A stretch of DNA of 64,000 bases from Alectoria sarmentosa (taxonomy: Eukaryota > Ascomycota > Lecanoromycetes > Lecanorales > Parmeliaceae): the NCBI GenBank assembly GCA_009733775.1, contig WOGZ01000057.1, positions 62,001 to 126,000 on the forward strand, read 5' to 3'. The translations under genes and the position numbers were made by a program. Every line of letters begins with the position of its first letter. Position 1 is the stretch's first letter. A model generated the notes under the pieces. The model searched no databases and was not told the DNA's origin. It worked only from the letters and a program-made list of their open reading frames with translations. Shown here in pieces: positions 54,684 through 64,000 of the stretch.

Positions 54684-56934
54684 ATGGCAACAGTGAGTGA
54701 TGCAAATCTTGGCTTTTGGAGGGATTACAGTCGCCGCTACCTCGACCGTGAGCAAACATCTGCATACGAAGCCAACATGTCGTGACAGCTAACATCCTGT
54801 AATGATATGACTAGAACGGCAGATACTTGCCACTGATTTTTGGTCTCAATGGATGACAGCCTTTGTCGCCGTGTGCCTTACGCTTACAAGTCCTTATGTT
54901 TTCAAGATAGCCAAGAGCTTTCTAGTCTGGTTCTTTGGTTGCCTTAGTTGGCTCACAACTGAATGGAACAACGCCCATTCGGCAGAGCCTTCTTCGCCAT
55001 CTTCTAATGTTGTTGATGACCAGACTCCACTTTTGCTCGACGATGGAACGAGTCATAGACCCAAAAATGATATAGGGTCCAATACGCCAAATGGTCAGCT
55101 TCCCAATGGCAAACCAAAAAGCGCAACGGAACGCCAGTCCAGTGACCAGCGAGACACCGGCGGATCTGTCTCTGAGGAGCATGGCTCACAAAGCGTTGCA
55201 GCATTACCAGCCGCGAGTTGTGGCCCAGACCCAGAGAGACGAGCCCCATCAGTTCGCGGAAACGAGGGCCCCGTGGGTACACTGAATAAGTCTCAAGACA
55301 GTCGCGAATTTGGATGGAAATTAGTCCAGTATCTGCTGCGTGGTGGGGCCAAGCAAGCCAAGTCCCCATCTACCATAATGATCGTGATAACCACTGTTCT
55401 CTTTGGCCTTTTTGTTGCACAGGCAATAGCCGGCGTTTTCTCAGCCAAGATTGCTTCCGACAGAGCCGGGCTGTCTTCGTCGCAGCATTGTGGTATCTGG
55501 CAATTCAATGAAAATGCTGGTGGAGAGGCCGCTGATCGTGATGATTTGAACAATTACCAGAAGGAAGCTCGAGCAAGCCAGTATGCTCGGACCTGCTACA
55601 ACTCCCCGGATCCCACAGGCCCTTTTTCCTGTAGGGTGTTCTACAATCAGAGTATCGCATACAGTACCAAAACCCATCAACCGTGTCCGTTCGCGTCCTC
55701 TGAGCTCTGTCACGATGGACTGTACTCTGCCATCTCCTTCGATACTGGCCATATTGACGCCAGCGTTATTGGAATCAACTCTCCAACGGCTCATAAATTT
55801 CGTCGGGCATCAAGCTGCTCCCCACTGAACCTGTCGGAACCGTACGTCTTGCCATCTTCTCCGCGCACTAACGACACAGCCTATAACTATTACTATGGCC
55901 CTAAGGACAATACAAATTACACGTTCAACACATCCGGTCGACCATTTGAATGGCTTGTGCCGGTGTACTCAGTAAAGTGAGTACCGCAGCTCTGACCAAT
56001 TCTAGGCGATCAGAAGTTGATCGCTAGTAGCGCGTACTTCTCCTCACTCTACCCAGAGAGCGATTATTGGCAACCAATACCAGAGCTTAAGCCACCGAAT
56101 TTGAACAGCACCCTCACAATAATTTTTGTCTCTTCGATGCATATCTATCATGTCAAGCCGAGCTTTGATCCTATATTTCCCTCCCACGAACCCAGATATT
56201 TCGAAGATTTCCGTGAACCTTTATATTACAACGCCGATCCTCGAGCCCGAGCTCTGGCTTGTGTAGACACGAGCGAACTGTGTTCTCCTGACGGTGAGAC
56301 CTGTTGGTCTATGACCTCACCTCTGCCCCCGGATATCCAATCCTCTCCAGAGTATTGGTTGATGAAATGGTCCTTGGAGAACTCGAATACCTACGATTCT
56401 ATCAAGTGGCGCCTAGGGACCGCACTGCTCGCCCAAGAGAGCGTCAGTCAGTCCGTATCAATTCCTTTGAGCCCTTACCAATGGCAGCTCGAAGCAAGCC
56501 AGCTATTCGCCACTTCTCTTGCTCGAATCCAGTACGACGCTTGGAAGATTGCCACAGGCGAAGACCGCGAACGACCGGGATACATTGAAGTGACCCCCGA
56601 CGAAGCCACAGGCCGTCTTTGCAGGTTGTATAAGTTTAAGAGTTCCGACTATACTAATATCAACTTGGCTGCATTTGTTGGACTCCCCTTGCTGGCGATG
56701 ACCATCTTCGTATTGAGCTGGGATGCAAGAGTCGTTGGCTTGGGCTTCAAGAAAGATGAGAGCGCCGCCTCGGAGCCTCTTATTATTGACGTTATTGTCA
56801 GGTTCATCTTCCATGTCTTGCTCGCACTCACTGTGGGTATATGCAAAGGAGTCACTGCCCTTTTCCGGAAATCCGGTAATTGCATCAAAGATCGACGATT
56901 TAGGATTGGGGCTATCGACTCGGATCCGTCTTGA
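54684..56934 (+). CDS. Large multi-segment membrane protein of unknown function
   Basis: Three exons (54684-54747, 54815-55971, 56014-56934) give 713 residues. The first exon was recognised because splicing it yields a continuous N-terminus (MATVSDANLGFWRDYSRRYL, then LATDFWSQW) ahead of a hydrophobic run, replacing the later ATG at 54853. A disordered Ser/Pro/Asn-rich region follows, then a central membrane segment (IMIVITTVLFGLFVAQAIAG). A Cys-containing, probably extracytosolic domain has several N-glycosylation sequons (NLS, NDT, NYT, NTS). Two more segments lie near the C-terminus. This architecture recurs in uncharacterised ascomycete proteins. No catalytic motif found. Confidence 0.75.
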
Positions 56935-57364
56935 TCACCTACAGATTGGGCGTGAAAGCGAAGGCGGCTTCTTGAAGCGTCATTCATTCAGAATTCCACA
57001 GCTCAACATCGCTAGCGCAAGCTCGCCTGGAAAGGACCACAAGGCAACCGTCTAGATTTGGTTCGATATATATTTACAAGTCAGGAGATCTCCGGGAATC
57101 ACAGATTAGAGGCGGAGTAGGAGCGATGTAAAGAAATATAATGTAAATGTCTACTGGATAGATATGTAATCTCAAGAAAAAGCTTCTATGATCAGGAGAG
57201 AAGCAATAGTGTCTGGCTCATGAAACCCTCCGTTGGGCAAAGGCCTTTGGGAAATATGAGCGCCCCAGGCCAGATCCCACCATGTCGCAAAGTTGCCGGA
57301 AAGAAGCCCATCCAACCGTCAGCTTGACGGATATCCAATGGCCAATCTCGCCGGCCTGCTTCCC
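56935..57364. other. Convergent intergenic stretch
   Basis: 430 bp between the membrane-protein stop and the BRCT-WGR stop. No PARP catalytic sequence is present on the minus strand here. Confidence 0.55.
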
Positions 57365-58521
57365 TCAGATCTCCAGGAACATGCCCCTCGGCTGTCCCAC
57401 CTTCGGCGGCGTGTACGTGAAAGCCTCACTCCCCGTCTCCATCCTCACGAACCTCTCCTCCCACCTCTTCCCCGTCTTCAATTGAAAGAATCCCTGAAAC
57501 GCATCCCACGCGGTCTTCCACGAGCTCCCGATAGGCGCCAACATTTGATTCGTCGATACCTGGCCAGGAGAGCTGTACTTGGTGTAGCAGGCGTAATACT
57601 TGGGCGTGGCGTGAGTCTCGAAGAGCTGCAACCTCTGAGCGCGCGGACAATGAATGCGGGCGCGAGCCCGGGGGCAGAGGGGAGACGATGGGGAAGATGG
57701 GGGTGGTGATGATGGGGTCGGGCATAAGATGACGCTTATGAGAAGCGGTGGAGGCAGAGGAGAAGGGATAGCACACCTTGAGGGCGATGCGATCGTTCTT
57801 GTTCACGAGGAGGTTCGTGCGCGCGAGGGTGAGGTCGTAATCGAATTTGGTGAAATCTTGATAGACATGATAGCCGTCTGGGGAAACATAAGCCTCGAGC
57901 GTACGAATCTCAATCAAGAGATAACGTACCGGAGAACATGACCTCTTTGAATTCCTTGCATCCTTTTTCAAACTTCTCCACTGAAATGAAGGTCAGCAAC
58001 TCATCTTATATTTACATAAGACAACATCGGGTGATTTACTGCCTCTCCTGATATTTTCTTGTCTCACAGCCTTCTTCTTCGTCTTTGTCTCCGCAGCACA
58101 TTTGATCAGAGGGGCCATGAGGTAATCGAACTCCTTCTGAGGATACCTTTTTAACAGACTATCCTCAAACCAATCATAGGACACAATTTTAACGGTTCGA
58201 AGTCGACGTGCTTTTTGAACTAGCAAGCATATTGAATTAGCATCATATTGAATTAGCATGTTGAAAGAGAAAGGATCTGAAAGCGTGATAAAATGTACCC
58301 ATTATCACATTTTTCTTGAAGCGTTCCTTGCTACAAACCAGATGCGTGACCTCCGAAGAGATATCGTGCGCAAATGTTCCTCCATTGACCTGTGTCCAAT
58401 GTCGCATTTGTTCAAACGAGCGCCGTTCTCCGAAGTCGCCGGTGATGGCAATGATGAAGCCTTTGAGTGGTTGTCTGTTCATGATGGAAGGTCCGGCCTT
58501 GTAGCGACCTTTCTTGTGCAT
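57365..58521 (-). CDS. BRCT-WGR domain protein lacking a PARP catalytic domain
   Basis: Five exons (58299-58521, 58040-58219, 57930-57980, 57777-57877, 57365-57625) give 271 residues. An N-terminal BRCT domain (LKGFIIAITGDFGERRS, GGTFAHDISSEVTHLVC, and VKIVSYDWFEDSL) is followed by a Lys-rich linker. A WGR domain then runs from DGYHVYQDFTKFDYDLTLA through IALKLFETHATPKYYACYTK to WEERFVRM and the end. This is the order seen in the N-terminal half of fungal poly(ADP-ribose) polymerases, but the protein stops after WGR. It could bind damaged DNA or chromatin without enzyme activity. The start may be 58521 or the ATG at 58482. The fourth intron (57626-57776) is 151 bp. Confidence 0.8.
58228..58259. 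repeat. Perfect 16-bp tandem duplication inside a BRCT-WGR intron
   Basis: CATATTGAATTAGCAT occurs twice in direct succession (58228-58243, 58244-58259) within intron 1. It makes this intron (79 bp) longer than its neighbours. Confidence 0.9.
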
Positions 58522-59432
58522 GGCTGATGTGAGGTCGCAAGTCAGATGTAGTCTGACACTTGAGACTGGTGACTTGAGATGGTCGTGACGGCAGCGCTTG
58601 GTGAGGTACGTAGGTGGAAACTGGCTGTCTATCAATAATGGCCCTGCATACAGTTCCGAACCGAAAGAAGGATATTGTAGTGTTATTTGGTCGTGAAATC
58701 GATCCAATGTGAATGCAAAGTAAGCTGGGTGCGGTCCAAACTGATGCAAAGTTTGCGGGGGCCAAATACTTTTGACCTACAGTGCACTTCTGATGAGACA
58801 CTAAGACGATCGTCAATCTGGCCAACCAAACGATGTGATGGCAACAGTTGAAATCTCAAAGGATGTGAGAGATTGAGCAGAATGTCGAAAAAACGGTGAA
58901 AACTTTTCCCAGTGAAGCTGCCAAGACTCAAGAAGTGAGATACATTGCCCTAGACAAACACAGTCTGAGGACTGAGAGATATGGGGCCGGGAGTGACTCG
59001 ACGTTGTCAGCCAGAGTCAGACAGAATTGAGAGCCTGCTCCATAGCTCGTTCGCCTTGTCGAAGCAGAATGTTCAAGCGAAAGTAAGAGGATCGAGCAAA
59101 GTCATGGATAGAAGGGGCGATTACCCCGGCGAGAATCCCGGATTCCTTTGAGTTGATATGAATGCTCAACTCATTGTGGCTGGTACCCATAAAAGTATGC
59201 AAAGACAACCAGATTGGAGCTCTTAAGATTGTCACTTTTCTGACCATGTGCCTCTGCGAATTTGGAATCTTGTTTTTCTCGCTATGCCTGACGTTCGCCA
59301 TACTATCTTATAAATTGAAGAGGTGAGGCGTGGAAGTCCCAGATTCGAGTAAATGTCAAACTCTATGGAACCAGAGATGATGACTGAAGACAACGACCAT
59401 CTCTGTAAGAGATACTCTTGATACTCGCCAGC
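58522..59432. other. Intergenic stretch between the BRCT-WGR gene and TRP1
   Basis: No supported gene. It contains the promoter of the BRCT-WGR gene and the 3' flank of TRP1. Confidence 0.5.
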
Positions 59433-62029
59433 TCATCTCCCCCGAGTATCTTTTGCAGCCTTGACAAATTCCTGGATCCTCTCGAGACTCTGTGACCCAT
59501 TTTCCTCGACTCCACTGCTTACATCAACAGCCACGACTTGTGAGAAAGATTCGGACAGATTATTTAGGACACCTTGCACATTATCAGGGTCCAGACCACC
59601 AGCCAGCACCACCCGCAGGCCTTCATCCTGCCTAAGTACTGACTTGATCGCACTTGCATCGAGTCTTTGCCCAGTCCCGCCGGAAGCAGAATCGAGCAAC
59701 GGAAGAGAATGATAGCCTCTCCGACCTATACCTTGATCGTCAAGTCCAAAACGGCGAATGACAGGGACTGGTATCAGTGTTGCCCATTCAATAGGTTCCA
59801 ACCCGTGAAGTTGGACAAGATCAAGATTCAGCAGCTTGACTTGACCAATAATGTAAGACAGAGGCTGATTCTGGAAGACTCCCACAAGCAAAGCTCGGTC
59901 CTCTCGACAAAAGAAGTTTGAGGTATGTTCGAAGTATTGACTAGATTTGACAGAATCCTCCGAATTGAGAACTGGGCTTCGCCTTGTCCCCAATTTTGAA
60001 GTCGTGCGCACAGCCTCAGCTATTGCAAGGGCGGTCTCTGTCGAGACGCAACGTTTCCGACCCTCTACCAGGATAATGCCGATCATATCTGCTCCCGCTT
60101 CAGCGGCAAATTTGGCAGCTTCTGGAGTTCGTGTGCCACAAATCTTGACCAAAATATTTTGTCTTTTATGAACATGCTCAGTGGGTTGAGAAGACCCTAG
60201 CAAACGATTGGCGAACTCGTCAGGCCGCTCAGCCCTCATCAGTGCTTCACCCACCAAAACTGCACCAACGCCTTGTGATAGATAGGATTTGACGTCATTC
60301 GCACCGGCTATGCCAGACAGTGCACAGACAAGTATCTCTTTGGGAACCTTGTCCATCAAACGGCTGGTGGTCTCTAGATCCACTTTGAAAGTCGTCAAAT
60401 CCCTATTATTTACTCCAATAACCTGCGCACCAAGTTGAACGGCGATCTCTGTCTCATCAGCGGTGTTTACCTCGACGAGCGGCTCCATTCCAAGGCTTTT
60501 TGAGAAAAAATACAACCTCTTCAGCGTCGCTTCATCCAGCATTTTCACGATGAGAAGCACGCTGTCACAGCCGGCCAATCTACCCTCCAGGATCTGGTAC
60601 TCATCGAAGACGAATTCTTTTCTCAGCACGGCAGGACGATTTGGCATCCCGTCGAGGCTCTGCCTGACAGCCCGTAGATCTTCCACGCTACCTTTGAACC
60701 ATTTCGGCTCGGTCAATACTGAAATTACACTTGCGCCCGCCAGAGCATACTTCCTTGCTTGCTCAGCAGCGCAGATATTTGGCGCGATGTTGCCTTTCGA
60801 CGGCGACGCTCGCTTGATCTCAGCCATCAACGATAGCGAATAGTGTGATTTTCGAAGTCTTTCAGGAAATGAAATCTGAGGAGGAGCTATGTTCAAATTA
60901 TATGAAGCTTGAAGATCGGACAGTCGCTGCGAGGGTATTTGCTTCTGTGCCTCGACTGCGGTTCTTCTGTGTGCGAATATTTCGTCCAATATGGAAGTTT
61001 TCTTCTGTTCATTGGACGCTGTCTTCGAAGGTCCGTTCGCAACTAATCTTTTGCTGTCCTTGCCACTGCCATTGACGTGGACACCAGCAGCTCGTTCGGC
61101 CTGAATTTTTTTATTTTCTTTCCACGTGCCGCCTTGCATCGTCAAGAAATTCTTAAACATGGCTCTACCCTCCGCAGTAAGGATACTTTCTGGATGAAAT
61201 TGAACACCCTCAACTAAAAGCTCCTTGTGACGTACTCCCATGATAATGCTGTTCTCACGGTCACGGCCACTGGCTACCCAGGAGCTTACCTCCAAGCACT
61301 GAGGTAAAGTAGGGTGTGTTCCAGCAAGAGAATGATACCTCGTCACTGGGAGATCTTGAATAAGGCCTTCGAACAACCCTTTGGAGTCGTGACGTAAAGG
61401 GGACGTTTTCCCATGTAGGATTACTCCGGTCTCCTCTACTTTGCCACCAAAGACGGAGTAAATAACCTGTTCCCCCATACAAACCCCTAATACAGGTATT
61501 TTACCTGAAAAGTGTCGAACTGCATCCTTACTGATGCCAGCGTCTGTATCTGGATGGCCTACTCGAGAGGTTTATGAGTACTGGGTATCAAACCAAGTAC
61601 TGGGCTAAACTCACCAGGGCCGGGGCTCACTACCAGCTGAGTAGGTCTGATCGCGATCAGTTCGTCCAGGGTAATCTCATCATTACGATAAACGGTCACG
61701 TTGGCTCCCTCGAGTACCTGAGCGCTGATTAGACATAAGAAGGATTAACGCTTTGATATGAGTCAAAGTCTGGTGGGGTTGTACGAGATACTGATAGACA
61801 CTGGAATCCACGGAGTCAGCATGTCGTGTTAATGGTGAACGTAAAATTCATGGGCAAGTCTGGAGACACGTGCAGCCAAAACTGATCATAAGGCTATCTT
61901 GTACGAGCAGACTCACTTCCAAGTAAAACTATCAAAATTGTCAATCAAAACTAGATTTGATGCCGTCAAAAGGCGAGGCGCAGCTTCTGGCTGGCTTGGT
62001 GAATGATCTTTCAAATCGGCTACATCCAT
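59433..62029 (-). CDS. trpC: Trifunctional tryptophan biosynthesis protein TRP1/TrpC (GATase-IGPS-PRAI)
   Basis: Exons 61917-62029, 61785-61800, 61615-61717 and 59433-61558 give 785 residues. The amidotransferase domain (anthranilate synthase component II) has LVLIDNFDSFTWN, VVSPGPGHP, the Cys nucleophile in GVCMGEQ, and GVQFHPES. The indole-3-glycerol-phosphate synthase domain has EIKRASPSKG, LRKEFVFDEYQI and GVNNRDL. The phosphoribosylanthranilate isomerase domain has KICGTRTPEAA, LVQLHG and LAGGLDPDNV. These catalyse three steps of tryptophan synthesis in the cytosol, as in other filamentous ascomycetes. The second exon is only 16 nt, recovered because it restores N-VYQYL. All catalytic landmarks look intact. 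It is divergent from NUP188. Confidence 0.95.
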
Positions 62030-62328
62030 TGTTGCGGAGCCTTCGGTGGCAAAATGGTAAGTCCTTTTGTTCGGCGCCAATCAGGGCGGGTTTTCTTGGA
62101 ATTAAAGGTGAAGGGGTTCTGTTGATCGATGCATGGATTGTGTTGATAGTATCAAAGTAGACTCGCACACATTTTTTATATACTTATTGAACGTTCGCTA
62201 GCGCCCATAAATTACGATAGATACAGTCGCGTGAAACGCGCTTCATCACCAACTTTCAACCTACAGCGTCTACTTCAGGTAATTGCCAGTGCTGTGCAGC
62301 AGCTCGGAGTTGTCGCCCAGATGCCTTG
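62030..62328. promoter_or_regulatory. Bidirectional promoter of TRP1 and NUP188
   Basis: 299 bp separate the two divergent ATGs. No long frame is present. Specific factor sites were not identified; amino-acid control (TGACTC-type) elements were not confidently seen. Confidence 0.55.
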
Positions 62329-64000
62329 ATGGCACCAATCGGAGAGGCATATTTTCCACCTCTTGACAGATGCTTCAGTGGGGAGCATCAGTTACTGTAG
62401 GCATCTTATGGACCTCGAATAAAATCGTGCTGAATGGAATATAGATCTTGGAAGACTACTTATGTAGCACTTTCTCAGCTGAACGGTGGAGCCGACAACG
62501 GGTCTCTCAGGCAACATCTCACAGACCCACAGACGATACACCTACTCGCGCACTCGTTTTTGCCCTATTCGGCGCCCACTCCGCAAACCAAATCTACCTT
62601 TGACACCAAGACCTCCTCCATTCATGTTCCATCCTCTGGCAATCCGCGTTATGATATCGGGCAGATCAAGGAAGACACTTTGTGGCTTAGCAAAGAGACG
62701 AAGATTGACGAGGTCTCGGCCTTGAGAATAGCTGTCTTGGAATGGCAAACAAGGCCAGCCGTACAATTGCTTCGAGGCAGCCTGGTGGACGAGATCGCCC
62801 CTCTGGCAAACGGAATTGGAGGAAGTCATCTCCAGGCGTCCTTCTCTGGTGCGACTTCGTCGGTGTTCAGCAAGTCGTCTGGGCTGGGGACAAATGCGCC
62901 AGCTCCTTTCAACAATGCAGGCCCGCGACGACGAAGGTTGCTGGAGACGTACTTATCCGAGCGACGATATATCCTCAAGATTAGCGAATACGTCACATTC
63001 GCAGCATCTTGCAAGGCCCTAAATCGATCCCCCAATATTGCCACGAACCAAGCATCTAATTGGATGGAAGAAGTAGGGACTGAAGTTATCTCTACCTGGA
63101 AGGGTGACGAACCAACTCAAAGCAAAAGCAAAAATTTCATTGCTGAAGCCGTTGATGCTTTGCGCTCCCGGATGGAGAGCTTGATGAGGGGAAGTGGATG
63201 GCCGTCAGACGAAAGCCAGCAAGAGGACATCGAGCTCGCTTGGGCCAGAAATCAGATCCTGGAGATGATACATGTCATGCAGATCCTCTTAATCCGCCTC
63301 GACTTGTCCTTGACAAAACCGATGACGCCTGATTTAATTCTTCCATGGTATAGACTGATGAATGAATGCGGCTTTTTTAATAGCCTGCAACTGGTGAGCC
63401 TCTAGACAACGATGTCTATCTTTTAGGCGCTGACGAATCTGGTAGCCACATCCTGCACTCCAGGGGCCCTACGATCTGCCTCTACAATCACTCACTGCTC
63501 TTATCTCTCTGTCTATCCTCAACGTTCCTTTGACGCTCGAATTGCTTGACCAGTCTTCTGCTGCAGGAGTTTCAACAGGCTCAGAAGGCAGCTTTCCCTA
63601 CATATTAAACTCCGCCGCGGTCAACGAGCTAAATGACATATTCTCTGGTGCTGCGTCTCTAAGGACGTCTAGCCCGTCTGTCCTAGCCTGGAGCATCATC
63701 CTGCAAAAATTAAGAGAACTTGCTCTTACCGCTCGAGAATCAAAAGAAGTCAGACAATCGCTTCGTGCAACTGACAATTACAACACAGCGGACTCTTCTG
63801 ACACCGATGGTGCCGAGCGATCATCGCCGAGGAACATCACAGGCTCTCGTCGTCGGTCATCCACGGGTAGCGATTCATCGCAGCAGTCAACTCTCCTGGA
63901 GGAGATATACGACTCAATATCCTTCACCACTGCTGATGGCGGAGACCAAGCTGACTTCTTGGCAGCTAGTGCAGTCGATGAGTGCAAGGTCTTCGAAGTT
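62329..64000 (+). CDS. NUP188: Nucleoporin NUP188 (3' end outside window)
   Basis: Exons 62329-62396, 62445-63393 and 63464 to the right edge cover the first 518 residues of a much larger protein. The first exon encodes MAPIGEAYFPPLDRC and EHQLL, joining in phase to SWKTTYVALSQLNGG, the usual Nup188 N-terminus. Later segments include NQILEMIHVMQILLIRLDL and GPYDLPLQSLTALISLSILN. Nup188 is an alpha-helical inner-ring scaffold nucleoporin that partners Nic96 and controls pore permeability. The frame remains open to base 64000 with a Ser-rich stretch (SRRRSSTGSDSSQQ). An ATG at 62434 would miss the conserved first exon. Confidence 0.9.

Noticed and set aside
59017..59301. 94-codon minus-strand frame between the BRCT-WGR gene and TRP1
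   Set aside because: No domain or signal and not conserved-looking; treated as intergenic.

Overview
This is nuclear DNA of a filamentous ascomycete (Pezizomycotina). Genes are split by short introns, mostly 42-80 bp, with GT..AG borders. The gene set is fungal: UstYa-type oxidases, a fungal rhodopsin-domain membrane protein, trifunctional TRP1, an NCS1 permease, VPS23, URB2 and NUP188. Two AT-rich blocks look like repeats degraded by RIP (repeat-induced point mutation). The species cannot be fixed from the sequence alone. All exon structures below were worked out by hand from reading frame, splice sites and family knowledge.

Layout. 1-3 kb: two paralogous Cys-rich/F-box genes, then KTI12. 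3.2-8.6 kb: an accessory block holding a CYP52-like P450, two UstYa-family (DUF3328) genes facing tail to tail, and a small secreted-peptide gene with one dibasic site. This is the best candidate for an undescribed biosynthetic locus. 9.3-14.2 kb: a 4.88-kb AT-rich DNA transposon relic bounded by 74-bp terminal inverted repeats. 14.9-16.5 kb: a rhodopsin-domain membrane protein. 16.8-18.9 kb: a 2.1-kb LTR element with two 305-bp LTRs and a CATTT target-site duplication. 19.8-24.5 kb: a CsbD-like protein, an EFM7-type methyltransferase, a secreted zincin-like protein and an expansin-like protein.

From 25.7 kb the window is mainly conserved genes: DUG3-type amidotransferase (with a non-AG acceptor in intron 1), a Q-rich small protein, RVS167/amphiphysin, NFS1, a small secreted protein, indoleamine 2,3-dioxygenase, VPS23, URB2, an NCS1 permease, a modin-like protein, a sulfotransferase-like protein, two proteins of unknown function (one a large membrane protein), a BRCT-WGR protein without a PARP catalytic domain, TRP1 and the 5' part of NUP188.

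Functional links. In the accessory block, UstYa proteins and a P450 are oxidative tailoring enzymes, and the secreted peptide could be their substrate; this is inference from family and position. The housekeeping genes serve unrelated processes: tRNA modification, Fe-S assembly, endocytosis, ESCRT sorting, 60S biogenesis, tryptophan synthesis and degradation, glutathione breakdown and nuclear pores. No CRISPR array, rRNA gene or convincing tRNA was seen.
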